Part shown: positions 1-9,129 of the stretch, in pieces
Numbering within the stretch: the first letter of the stretch is position 1
Layout: each line of letters opens with the position of its first letter
Assembly (NCBI RefSeq): GCF_026262505.1
Contig: NC_067204.1
Span: 4,125,797 to 4,189,796, forward strand
DNA from: Trichomonas vaginalis G3
Lineage: Eukaryota; Parabasalia; Trichomonadida; Trichomonadidae
DNA length: 64,000 nucleotides
Direction of reading: 5' to 3'
Translations under genes and position numbers: made by a program
Notes under the pieces: model-generated
Databases searched by the model: none
Seen by the model: the letters and a program-made list of their open reading frames with translations, nothing else
What the model was told of the DNA's origin: nothing

Positions 1-399
1 GGTTTATTTGGCGCGTTAGCAGGAGTTGCATCTAGATTTTTACCCGCAGTGGGAACACTAGCCAGAGGTGCATTTGGAATTGGAAGGAAGATTTTGAGTA
101 CATTAGGTATACTGAAAGAGAAAGCACAACCTATTATACAAACTGTACAGAAAGGTTGGGAGGTAGCACGAGATGCAGCAAATCTTATTCCAAATCCTGA
201 AACAAGAGGAAAAGTTCAAGGATGGATGGATAATGTTTCCAGACAAGCAGGAAACTACTATAACAAAGCAAATGACTACTATAACCAAGCAGGGCACTAC
301 ATGGACCAAGGTGAAAGATTCTTTAACAGAGGATATAACCATGCACAACAGTGGGTAAACAACAACCAACCTCAACCACCTCAAACGTGGGGAATGTAA
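1..399 (+). CDS. pVI-like amphipathic membrane-active protein, start cut by window edge
   Basis: The reading frame is open from base 1 and begins at the second codon of the gene seen whole in copy B (43500-43901). The N-terminus is Gly/Ala/Leu/Phe-rich and amphipathic, followed by a basic patch, a helical middle with Tyr/Asn/Gln repeats and a Pro/Gln tail ending in TWGM. Short virion proteins of this kind (adenovirus pVI-like) are known in polintons and are thought to perturb membranes during entry; assignment here is by composition only. It is followed by two small same-strand genes and the polymerase. Confidence 0.55.
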   Translation, partial: GLFGALAGVASRFLPAVGTLARGAFGIGRKILSTLGILKEKAQPIIQTVQKGWEVARDAANLIPNPETRGKVQGWMDNVSRQAGNYYNKANDYYNQAGHYMDQGERFFNRGYNHAQQWVNNNQPQPPQTWGM

Positions 400-418
400 A
401 TTTTTTTACTGAGATGAA

Positions 419-574
419 ATGAACAATACAGCATTGAGACAAATGGGCTCAAGATGGATTTGTCGGCTTCCAGCAGTTACACAACCACGTGTTTGTCAAG
501 TTCTTCCTATACCTCAAGAAGTTTTAGACCGACTTAAAAAACAACAACAACCAGTTGAAAACAAACCAAACTAA
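419..574 (+). CDS. Small Maverick protein, 51 aa, unknown
   Basis: This short ORF starts with MNNTALRQMG and ends in a Lys/Gln/Pro-rich tail. It is supported by a near-identical copy in element B (43920-44075). It also has the same leader, a T-run plus ACTGAGATGAA just before the ATG, as the next gene at 594. The middle has two Cys in a Pro/Val context but no recognised domain. Its place between the pVI-like gene and the next ORF is kept in both copies, so it is probably a real gene. Function unknown. Confidence 0.6.
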   Translation: MNNTALRQMGSRWICRLPAVTQPRVCQVLPIPQEVLDRLKKQQQPVENKPN

Positions 575-593
575 AATTTTTTACTGAGATGAA

Positions 594-1178
594 ATGACCG
601 AAGAAGTTGAAACGGTAGATTTGACACCACAAACAAAAAGTTCAGAACCATTGTCAAAACCTGTCAAAGAACTTACAGATGAAGAGAAAAATTCAATAAT
701 AGAAAGTGCCAGGTCTGGAAATACAAACCCTAACTACAAAGTCACTTTTCATAGAAATGGAACGGCTAGTATCTCAAAAAAGAAACAGACTCTCACAAAT
801 AAAATATTGAAGTCTGAAGGAACTAAAGAGACAGCAGATGGAAAAGTTTACTTCACTGACCAACAGTTCATTATAGAACATCTCATTGACTTAGAGTCGA
901 AATATTCTAAACTTTACAACAAACACAAAAAGTTGAAAGGAAAACAAAAACAAATGGCATATGATATTTACGAAGATGTTGACGACACAACCATACCTGC
1001 AAGTGAGGTAAAGTCAGAGGAACCGAAAAGTGACGAAAAACCAATAGAAGAAGGTGAGCCAAAAACTGAAGAAAAACCAAAACCAAAGTTTAGTCTCCAG
1101 ACTAAACCAAGCCAACCTTCATTAGCTGGTATGGGTTGGCGTCAAAGACTTATGGCAGCCGGTGGTTATGTTAAGTAA
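594..1178 (+). CDS. Maverick hypothetical protein, acidic/Lys-rich, 194 aa
   Basis: Conserved in copy B at 44095. The N-terminal third is Thr/Ser/Glu-rich, the centre (about residues 80-120) is predicted helical with many Lys, then comes an acidic EE/PK-rich linker, and the C-terminus ends in a short Gly-rich basic segment. The leader before the ATG (ACTGAGATGAA) matches that of the 419 gene. No family is recognised. A DNA-associated or core-type role beside the polymerase is a guess from charge and position only. Confidence 0.6.
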   Translation: MTEEVETVDLTPQTKSSEPLSKPVKELTDEEKNSIIESARSGNTNPNYKVTFHRNGTASISKKKQTLTNKILKSEGTKETADGKVYFTDQQFIIEHLIDLESKYSKLYNKHKKLKGKQKQMAYDIYEDVDDTTIPASEVKSEEPKSDEKPIEEGEPKTEEKPKPKFSLQTKPSQPSLAGMGWRQRLMAAGGYVK

Positions 1179-1184
1179 AGAAAA

Positions 1185-1208
1185 AAATATTTTTTTATTT
1201 TTATAAAA
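1185..1208 (+). promoter_or_regulatory. AT-block Maverick promoter before the polymerase
   Basis: An A-run, then AATATTTTTTTATTTTTAT, sits directly before the polymerase ATG at 1209. The same block precedes ATGs at 4069, 4997, 6213, 6917, 44708 and 51131 and, on the minus strand, 13277. Its repetition before unrelated genes argues for a promoter rather than chance AT-richness. It differs from the TCACTT initiator seen at other starts in this window. Confidence 0.5.
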
Positions 1209-3352
1209 ATGCCCCCATATAGAATGGATAGAAAATCTGCTAGAATAAAAGCAGAGTTGCAAAGATATGGTTGGAGAGTTTCGAAGAATTTTAAATATAG
1301 GAAGGGAAGACCCATAAAAGTCTATGACAAATTGTCTGGTCTTCGCTACGAGATGGACTTGGAAACAGCGCGCGCCAATTATCCAAACAGACTAGAGAGG
1401 TTAGAAGAAGAACGTCTTATGAATATGCCTTTCGATGTTACTGAGCCTCAAGTTGAAGGACACGACGGCTTTGCCAGGTTCTATTGGAAACATGACGAAC
1501 AATTGCATCCTTTGAGAAGGAAAAAAGGAAAAGGTGAAGACACACATGCTCCCATGGAAAGAACAAGATATGCATATGAAAAGTATCGTGAAGTTAGAAG
1601 TCAAATTACATCTGGTCGAACCTTTACAGTAAACTTTGACGAAGGAAAGAACAAAGAAGGCTTCATGGGTGTACTTGCTGCTATACAAGACGGAAATAAG
1701 AAAGGATACAATCTCAGACTAACTATAACAGATTTGGACGGTCATATATACTATGCGCATGGCAATGTCACAACAGCCGCACAACTTCTTGACGCTTTCA
1801 AGACTACAAAGAGAGAACAAATGGTTGACTCCGACTCAGACATTTTGAATGCAATTGAAGGAATTGCAAGCGTGAAGTTCGAATGGTATCAACCCAACCC
1901 TCAAGCAGTCAGACAACATGCTGGATACTTCCCGTTCAGAAATAAGTCTGACATTGACTTGACAAGGTATGGAATTTACAATTCAATTGAAACAATTGTC
2001 AACGAACCTTGCATTCTTACATGTCTCAGGAACTCTGGTCTTGTTACAGAAGAGAAGATGAAGTATCTTGAGTCATGTGTGAAAACAAGGTACATTCTCA
2101 GAGGGCAATTGTCAAAATTGCACCGTTGGCAAATGTCAATATCCGCGTTAACATACCTACAGCTAAAGGTTCTTCACATGACGACTATGTTTGTTGACAA
2201 AGACTTACCATGGTTGAAGAGTTGTAATTGTCCACAACCACTTCATGTTGAACGAAAGTCTTATGTTCGGAAAAGGCAAGTGCAACATTGTCAGAGCTGT
2301 TAACATTCTTTTCGAGAAAGGTTTGTTGGAACCGATTCCAGATGACAACTGACAGAAACTTTTGTACCAAAGACGAAACAAACTTTTCACTGTTAGCAAG
2401 ACCAAAAGTTGTTCCAGACAAAGTTATAGCACAAAAGAAGTACACAGTTCCAAAAGGAGTTGGATTGTTCGGATACCAACCTGAACCAGAAGAACTTCCA
2501 ATGAGGTTGCAAGAACTTCAAGATGCTATAAACAAACTTCCATTGAGGCATCCAATCGACGTCAAATTGTATTGGAGAGCATCAGAGTTAGGTCAGAAGG
2601 TTTTATATGAAACAGGTTGCTTTGACGATGTTTATGAGATAACAGGCGAGGTTTCTCAGAAGATAAGAGACTCGCTTGAATTTCCAAAAACTGGTCCGAT
2701 TGGATGCGATAAGTTCGACTCAGATGAAAAAATATACTATGTCGACCTTAACGCCGCATACATGAGGTTCGTCCAATATATCCCGACTGGAATTCCAAAC
2801 GAAGATGGTGAGTTCCCAGGAAGGAACTATACAGTTGGAAAAGTCATACAACAACTGTATGATATTAGGAAAGCTTCAAACCCCAAACTTGCAATGACAT
2901 TAAAATTGCTTATGAATTCGACATGGGGGTATTCCATTAAAAAACCTCAAGAGATGAAGAGTAAACATTATGAGAAGGTCGACAACTTTGTTGAAAGGTT
3001 CTCCCCCTTTGTTTTGAAATACGAGTTCACCGAAGGTCAAGGTGGCTTAGTAACCACAGTAAAACCTATTGTCGAACATTGGTCTTATCCTCAGTTCGCA
3101 AAGGCAGTCCTTGACGAGTACAACAAATTCTTCTCCGAAGTCAAATCCAAAGTCAAGGTTTACTATGAGAACATCGACGCACTCATGACGAACGAAGAAG
3201 GATACAACAAACTCATTGAAATGGGAATGGTCGGTGAAAAGATGGGCTGTTTTAAGCTAGATAAGGTATTTTCAGAAGTTCATGTAATATCGAAAAGGAA
3301 ATATTGGGGCATACTTGAAGACGGCACAGAAATAAAACATTGCATGAAATAA
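1209..3352 (+). pseudogene. Protein-primed type B DNA polymerase (Maverick), broken
   Basis: Replicative polymerase of the element. The N-terminal part is basic (MPPYRMDRKSARI). The C-terminal part shows polymerase B blocks in order: a motif-A-like block around YYVDLNAAYM, a motif-B-like block around LLMNSTWGYS, and a motif-C-like block around YYENIDAL. The same gene lies in copy B at 44708-46848. In both copies the coding sequence is spread over more than one frame; here it looks like about one or two breaks. Mavericks use such an enzyme for protein-primed replication from their ends. Confidence 0.85.
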
Positions 3353-4068
3353 AAAATTGCATGAAGTAAAAACGTTTTTAAAACCATATATTTTTACATA
3401 TATTAAATGCTTCGGGTTGAAAAACAAAGAACAAAAGTGGCTCGACCTCAAAACAAACATTTTATGAGCTTACAAAGGGTGTTATGAATGAATTCAGCAA
3501 CATACATCCTGACCTCGTTCATTTTGTTGCTAAATTCAGTAAAAATATATTTTAGGGTAGATGGTTAGATCTAACCTGTTTTCTAACCTGTTTTCTACCC
3601 TCTTGAATTTTCATGAATTTTGTGCTGAATTCGACAAAAATGAGTTTTTGGTTGAAAAAAGAGGTGGAGCCAAAAGTGGCTCGACCTCAAAACAAGCATT
3701 TTGTGAAGAATATACCAACCCGCGGAAAACAGCGGGTTGCTTTTTATACAAAGTTCAACAGGTGAATTTTCATGAATTTCCTTAAGATAGAAAAAAATAT
3801 ATTTTAGGCGACCAGGTCACTCGGTCACTCGGTCACTCGGTCATTTTAACTTCTCTGAAAAAGTGTGACAACATGACATTTTGACAACAACACAGGAAAT
3901 AGATTTCATCGTATATTTTTTGTTAAGACTTCATCGTAAATGTTTTGTCGAGACTTCATCGTATATGTTTTGTCGAGATTTTTATCGTTGTGGTCCGACG
4001 GTTAAGCCACAAACGAATGTCCGACGTCCCACCAAAAAATATTTTTTATTTTTATTGTAAGAACTGAA
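3353..4068. other. Intergenic zone with fragments of the KilA-N gene, a dispersed repeat and a leader relic
   Basis: No whole gene is seen. From left to right there is a short inverted block around GTGGCTCGACCTC (also at 3675 and, inverted, at 50918), one dispersed TACCC-palindrome repeat (about 3541-3620), a duplicated piece of the KilA-N coding sequence (about 3697-3755), copies of the CTTCATCGTAAATG motif (about 3905-3985), and a leader relic ACAAACGAATGTCCGACGTC near 4010-4030 that also starts genes at 8124 and 49700. The zone looks like a scar of repeated cassette exchange. Confidence 0.6.
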
Positions 4069-4731
4069 ATGACAGTCGAAGCAAAAACGTTCACGAACAA
4101 ATCTAATGGCGAAACATTCACAAAAGGCACTTACAACGGTATTGAAGTCTTACGTAGAGACATGGATGGTTATATTAACGCAACAAATATGTGTCAGCAG
4201 TTTAGGAAAGACTTTAGAAGGTTGTTGGAAAATAAGTCCTGGGAAGAGTATTTTAAGGCATTTTGTGAAGAATATACCAACCCGCGGAAAACGGCGGGTT
4301 GCTTTTTATACAAAATTCATGCAGGAATTTCTGATGAAATCAAACAGGTTAGAGGAATGTATGTAGACCCAAGACTTGTAAACTATATAGCAATGTGGGC
4401 TTCTCCAAAATATTGTATAGCAGTTGGAAAAATTATGGACTCCATAGACAAGAAAGTTCATGAGAAGTTAGATGAAGAAGAACTTGAAGATACAGTAGAG
4501 AATGCAAAACCTTTGTTCGAAGAAGAAGTTAGAAAAATGCATGAAAAACAAATAGAACATGAACGTGAGATATGTTCTGGTTATAGAGACTCGCCATACG
4601 AACTAAACCAATGGGAACAAGAAGATTTAAAGAGAGAATTTAGAGAATATGAACTCGCTAAGATAGCATTAGAAGCTGCAGAAAAGAAGTTAAAAGTTTG
4701 GGGTCGTTTTGTACAAAAATATTGTGAGTAA
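4069..4731 (+). CDS. KilA-N domain protein
   Basis: 220 aa. Residues about 15-130 match the KilA-N fold: GYINATNMCQQF near the start and GMYVDPRLVNYIAMWASP later, both hallmark blocks of this DNA-binding domain found in large DNA viruses and phages. The C-terminal part is a charged helical region rich in Glu/Lys. It is one of three KilA-N-type genes in a row (with 6213 and 6917), each preceded by an AT block ending in GTAAGAAC. Copy B has a different cassette at this place, so this is an accessory gene. A DNA-binding role is inferred from the family. Confidence 0.8.
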   Translation: MTVEAKTFTNKSNGETFTKGTYNGIEVLRRDMDGYINATNMCQQFRKDFRRLLENKSWEEYFKAFCEEYTNPRKTAGCFLYKIHAGISDEIKQVRGMYVDPRLVNYIAMWASPKYCIAVGKIMDSIDKKVHEKLDEEELEDTVENAKPLFEEEVRKMHEKQIEHEREICSGYRDSPYELNQWEQEDLKREFREYELAKIALEAAEKKLKVWGRFVQKYCE

Positions 4732-4744
4732 ATGAACCATTTTT

Positions 4745-4975
4745 TTTCGACAAAAATATATTTTAGGGTAGAAGGGTATATCTACCCCGTTTTCTACCCT
4801 CTTTTCTACCATCGTAGAAAACACACAAAACTCTTGAATTTTGTTGCTGAATTCAATAAAAATATATTTTAGGGTAGAAGGGTATATCTACCCCGTTTTC
4901 TACCCTCTTTTCTACCCTCGTAGAAAACACACAAAACTCTTGAATTTTGTTGCTGAATTCAATAAAAAAATATTT
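4745..4975 (+). repeat. Tandem pair of dispersed TACCC-palindrome repeats
   Basis: Two ~110-bp copies in a row, each with AAAATATATTTTAGGGTAGA, GGGTATATCTACCCC and TTTTCTACCCTC, then AACTCTTGAATTTTG. Parts fold back on themselves (GGGTATA with TATCTACCC). The same unit recurs in either orientation at about 3541, 5873, 6035, 19965, 20237, 50830, 50985 and 61218, always in Maverick DNA and between genes. Confidence 0.85.
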
Positions 4976-4996
4976 TTTTATTTTTATTGTAAGAAC

Positions 4997-5557
4997 ATGT
5001 TAGCAACAACAGCACCAAACTCGTTAGTCATGAACCCAACTTCAATGTTAGTAGAGATGAAAAGCTTCATTCCTTCTTCATATACTTTCGAAACAGAAAT
5101 CCAGAAGATAAAGCAGGAACTTCTCCAAGGAGATTTAGACTGTAGTGCAAAAGATGAAACAAATGAACAGTATCTTTATGAAATGCAAGATATTATAGAC
5201 CATTTGCCTAAACTACCTGAAATACAACAACAAAAACTCACTATTCCAGAATTCGATGAAATTGAAGTCAGACTGACTGACTCAGTAGAAATAAAGAAGT
5301 TCATACGAAAGGTAAACTATGAGTTTCTTGGATTTCATTGCAACCACAAAGTCATTGACATATATAAATCTGAAGAATTTAAGACCTACGACAACTTTGT
5401 TTCGTTAGTTGCTGAGTGTGTCTTGCAGATAAGAGATAAAGATAGAAGAGGTAAGGTATGGAACCAACAGATAAAACCAGCAGCCTTTGAGTTAAAGAAG
5501 ACCATCTACGCCTTACTTGTTTTAGAGGACAAATTTCAGAATATAACGCAAAAATGA
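4997..5557 (+). CDS. Maverick hypothetical protein (MLATT family)
   Basis: The start is chosen at the ATG directly after the AT block ending GTAAGAAC, as in its homologue at 51131 in copy B. The product begins MLATTAPNSL, is rich in Glu/Lys/Ile and largely helical, and has no domain I recognise. DNA from 5558 to about 5860 still looks coding-like (Lys/Glu-rich in changing frames) and is also partly present in copy B, so the original gene or a neighbour ran further. It is shared by A and B on the far side of their swapped cassettes. Confidence 0.6.
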   Translation: MLATTAPNSLVMNPTSMLVEMKSFIPSSYTFETEIQKIKQELLQGDLDCSAKDETNEQYLYEMQDIIDHLPKLPEIQQQKLTIPEFDEIEVRLTDSVEIKKFIRKVNYEFLGFHCNHKVIDIYKSEEFKTYDNFVSLVAECVLQIRDKDRRGKVWNQQIKPAAFELKKTIYALLVLEDKFQNITQK

Positions 5558-5869
5558 ACTCACAATGTTCAAAATGTAAAGCAGAACAAGGAAATATAAC
5601 TACTCCGTCAAAGAGATAGAAAGAATGAGAAAAGACCATACTGACTTAAAGAAAGAAGTAGAGAAACCAGCAGAAGATAAAATGGACATGTTGACATTTC
5701 TGAACAAAAACTATCAACTGCTAACGATTTCCTTCTTTCAGATGTCAAGAAGAAATATAAAGAAACCTTCGGCATAGTTAAAATTTTGATATCCTTCGTG
5801 AAGAAATAGAAGCTACAAAACTGTTTAAAGTCATGAACCATCACAACATATACCATGTAAAACGCTTAT

Positions 5870-6110
5870 AAAATAACTGGGGTAGAAAAGAGGGTAGAAA
5901 ACGGGGTAGATATACCCTTCTACCCTAAAATATATTTTTATTGAATTCTGAGTAAAATATATTTTAGGGCTTGTGTCAAACCGTTGAGTTTTCACAAAAT
6001 TTAAAAAATAACGTTTACCATGTGAAACGTTTATAAAATAACTGGGGTAGAAAAGAGGGTAGAAAACGGGGTAGATATACCCTTCTACCCTAAAATATAT
6101 TTTTGCTGAA
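5870..6110 (-). repeat. Two inverted dispersed TACCC repeats
   Basis: Two copies of the same ~75-bp unit as at 4745, both in reverse orientation (about 5873-5945 and 6035-6105). They are separated by a short stretch that itself repeats a piece with ACCATGTGAAACG. No gene lies between the ORF ending at 5557 and the KilA-N gene at 6213. Confidence 0.8.
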
Positions 6111-6212
6111 AAAAATGACCAAATTTCATGAATTTCCTTAAGATACAAGATAGAAAAAATAAAGTTAGTTTTTTAAAAAAATATTTTTTTATTTTGTATG
6201 TAAGAACAGGAA

Positions 6213-6828
6213 ATGTCAAACACTGAGTTTGAAACAGTTAAAAAGATAGACAATGACACCAAAATGGTTAGAATTGGTGATTTAAACGTAAGATACTCAA
6301 AGAAATACAACAAATATTCTTTGTCAGACATTTTAACACTATCTGAAGGAAAGAAAGCACACGACTGGGTTAAAATTGCTTCAACTCAGAAAATTTTGAC
6401 AAGAAATCCTGAGCTTATGATATCGGTAAGATTCTATGGAACAAGAGCATATCTCATCGACAAAAGTCTTATACCAGTAGTTTTGTTCTGGATTGACCCA
6501 GTTGTTGGATATAATTTCATAACATATGGTTCATTCGATACGGAACGTTGCAGTGAAGGCTTACTTTACATCGTTCAGAAACCGAAGGACTTCAATACAA
6601 AGAAGATATAAGATAGGAAGAACATTTAATATAACTCAAAGATATGACAGTATAGTCAATAGAGTTAAGGTTGCGTTTGTTAACGATATGAGAGCTGCTG
6701 AAACAGAACTACTTGAAAAGTTTGAGAAAATGTATGGTGCTCCCACGAGAGGTAAAGAAACGTTTGAAGTAGATGAGATAGGTAAAGCTATAAAATTATT
6801 TGACGAAGTTGCTGAAAAATACATGTAA
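6213..6828 (+). pseudogene. KilA-N plus T5orf172/GIY-YIG-like protein, broken
   Basis: The first part (6213-6611) resembles a KilA-N domain: KYNKYSLSDILTL, then KAHDWVKIASTQ. The second (to 6828), in a different frame, reads KIGRTFNITQRYDS followed by AAETELLEKFEKMYG, the pattern of the T5orf172 (GIY-YIG-type) domain that often follows KilA-N in viral proteins. It looks like one gene with about one break. The start follows an AT block ending GTAAGAACAGG. Confidence 0.65.
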
Positions 6829-6916
6829 AGCGTTTATTTTTGGTCTTTTGTGAAAGATAGAAAATAACGCTAATTTTATTTTTTTTTATTTTTTTATTTT
6901 GTATGTAAGAACAGAT

Positions 6917-7694
6917 ATGACAACAACAGAGAACACAACAACTGCTATCGTTCATGAAGCTATAAATGAAGAATATGAGTGGGTTCAGTTAAACAAACAG
7001 TTACGTCTCATTCGTTCGGTCAAAGATGACATGTACCAAATGCAAAGTATTTTGACAGCATGTGCTACACCAGATACTAAGAAACCACAAGACTGGTTTG
7101 AATTAAATAGCACTCATGAACTCCTCAGTGAGTTTGAACATGTAGAACTTAAAAAGATGTACCAAGACAGACAAAACTTACCATCACATCTAAAAGGTAT
7201 ATATGTTCATAAGTTCCTAGTTAGTTCAATAGCAATGTGGGCTTCGCCTCGCTATGCATGGATGTTTGTAAACTTCTTGACGAACTTTGTACAAAGCAGA
7301 GAGAAGATATGATGAAAGAAGACAAAACCATACAGAAAAGAATACCACGTTCGGTACCAAAAGGAAAGGAAAAGAACTATAAGTATATGATTTATACTGA
7401 AGAGATGGAAAATGAAGAAGACAGAGATATGGTTATGTTGCATTTAGTCAGAAGAAACAACAAAAGCTTTTACGACCTTGCTAAGATTTACAAATCTGAC
7501 AGAAATTGGTTCTATCGCGAAAACTTACCGATTTCAATGAACCAAATGAAGATGTGAAACAAATAGTTCAAGATACGTTACCTCAAACACACTATGATAT
7601 TAAAGGTTGTACAATACTTACCTTCAAAGAAGATTTGCCATTGTTAAAGGAAAAAATAACAGAGTATTTTGACAACTTCAAACAAGCAGAGTAG
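6917..7694 (+). pseudogene. Third KilA-N-type gene, broken
   Basis: The start is the ATG just after the AT block ending GTAAGAACAGAT. The N-terminal part contains GIYVHKFLVSSIAMWASPRY, the C-terminal hallmark of KilA-N domains and close to the block in the 4069 gene. Coding-like sequence continues to about 7694 in changing frames, Lys/Asp-rich with a likely helical segment, so the gene looks broken about twice. Three such genes in a row suggest local duplication of a DNA-binding cassette. Confidence 0.6.
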
Positions 7695-7755
7695 ATGAAC
7701 CATTTATTTTTACGCTTGACTTCAGATGGCTCAGGTAGCTCTATAAGGTAAATTG

Positions 7756-8118
7756 TCTTGTCCGAGTCCTTCTGGCATTCGAGTCCTTCTGGCATTCCGA
7801 GTCCTTCCTTCCGACAGGAAAAGTCCTTCCTTCTGGCATTCCGAGTCCTTCCTTCCGACAGGAAAAGTTTTTCTTTCCGACAGGAAAAGTTTTTCTTTCC
7901 GACAGGAAAAGTTTTTCTTTCCAACTGGAAAAAATTTTCCTGTTGTTCGTCCGTAAACCATTCAAATTTTCGAAAATTGAGAACTTTTTGGTCGAACGAC
8001 AGAAAAAATTTTTCCTTCAGACAGGAAAAAAATTTCCCGACAACTGGAAAAAAATTTCCCGACAACTGGAAAAGTTTTTCCTTCCAACAGGAAAAGTTCT
8101 TCCTTCCGACAGGACACA
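7756..8118. repeat. Degenerate 22-bp repeat array (TTCCGACAGGAAAAG)
   Basis: About a dozen imperfect units. The cleanest ones (about 7850-7925) have a 22-bp period, and each contains the short inverted repeat CTTTCC-GACA-GGAAAAG. Flanking units mutate to CCAACTGGAAAAA and CCTTCTGGCATTCCGAG. Several frames stay open on both strands because the unit lacks stops; these ORFs are not taken as genes. The array ends exactly at a gene leader relic (ACACAAACGAATGTCCGACG). Confidence 0.85.
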
Positions 8119-8123
8119 AACGA

Positions 8124-8270
8124 ATGTCCGACGTTCCTCTTCCTGAATGTCTTCCAAAGCCAGAAGAACCGACAGCCCCAGCACCACAACAGACTAAGAC
8201 TCAAACACTTACATTTTTCAAGCTTGACTTTTTACAATTTGAACTTTGTTCGCGTAGATATGAATTCTGA
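8124..8270 (+). pseudogene. N-terminal relic of the MSDVP proline-rich gene
   Basis: A 49-aa ORF starting MSDVPLPECLPKPEEP and reaching APAPQQT, which matches the first ~20 residues of the full gene in copy B (49700). After that it runs into the 3' part of the ATPase gene on the other strand. It looks like the start of a swapped-out cassette left behind. The shared leader upstream is also kept. Confidence 0.6.
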
Positions 8271-9093
8271 AAGAAGTATGAGGGTCTTGTATGACTTTGT
8301 ACTTCTCCCATAGTTCATGTCTGTCAAACTTACCTGCCATGGACTCTTTCATAAGTTCCATGAAATCGTCTTCGGACAATCCAGGGAAAAGTATGATATC
8401 AGTAAGTATTCTTTTAACATCCTTACTTAAACTCTTTGCTGTCTGTACACAAATGACAACTGAAATGTTAAAGTGTCTGAGCTTCTTGAGAATTCGACAC
8501 ATGTCTTGTTCTCTGTTCTTTAACAAAGGATGAGAAGCAAAGTCATCTAAGATAAGAAGACATCTATGAGGGTAAGTCTTCCAATCGTAAGATTGCAATT
8601 TCTTCGAAATGTATTCTATCTCTTTCTGTTTGTTTCTGAAGTGTTTCTTCTCTAATATTCTCTGCATTTCCTCATTTGGGTCTTTAAACTTCGAATTGAC
8701 ATACTCATTTATAGCATTGTACTTCAAAACTCTTCTTTGGTACTTCTTTATCCAATCCAACAACTCAGAGTCTTTTATACATACTAACTTAGACTTTTTT
8801 ATAATATCTTTGAACGAATTGACGGTTTGGTCAAATTGACCAGAAGTACTACAAATGACTACTAACTCATAGAATGGGTTCTTCTCATCTAGTTCTTGTT
8901 GTTGTGCAGCCATTTTAAGATAAGTGAAAGTCTTACCCGACCCAGGTGGTGCGATTAGACCTGTTATACCATTCTGAGCAAATAAGAACTTTTCATGTAT
9001 GGGTTTTATCTGAGCATTTTCTAACTTCCTCTTGTTCTTGTTTAAAACATTCTCAAATTTCTTGTCAATGTCAGCAAACTTTTTTTCTAACAT
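8218..9093 (-). CDS. A32/FtsK-HerA-type genome packaging ATPase
   Basis: Expected to drive DNA packaging into the element's capsid. A P-loop APPGSGKT lies about 45 residues from the chosen start, and a Walker B-like LLILDDFA lies about 110 residues further. The frame is open up to 9195, but the ATG at 9093 (MLEKKFADI) follows an AT-rich gap and gives 292 aa, usual for this family; starting at 9195 would overlap the divergent gene at 9130. The gene looks whole. Confidence 0.85.
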   Translation of the reverse strand: MLEKKFADIDKKFENVLNKNKRKLENAQIKPIHEKFLFAQNGITGLIAPPGSGKTFTYLKMAAQQQELDEKNPFYELVVICSTSGQFDQTVNSFKDIIKKSKLVCIKDSELLDWIKKYQRRVLKYNAINEYVNSKFKDPNEEMQRILEKKHFRNKQKEIEYISKKLQSYDWKTYPHRCLLILDDFASHPLLKNREQDMCRILKKLRHFNISVVICVQTAKSLSKDVKRILTDIILFPGLSEDDFMELMKESMAGKFDRHELWEKYKVIQDPHTSFRIHIYANKVQIVKSQA

Positions 9094-9129
9094 ATTTTTA
9101 GAAAAATTAAAATTTTTATCTTTTAGAAA
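9094..9129. promoter_or_regulatory. Bidirectional AT-rich promoter between ATPase and 9130 ORF
   Basis: Only 36 bases separate the chosen ATPase start (minus strand) from the ATG at 9130 (plus strand). They are nearly pure A/T and roughly symmetrical (TTTTTAGAAAAATTAAAATTT). A shared promoter for both genes is the simplest reading; no experiment supports it here. Confidence 0.4.

Noticed and set aside
7592-8204. Several overlapping ORFs over the 22-bp repeats
   Set aside because: Open in many frames on both strands; a repeat artefact.
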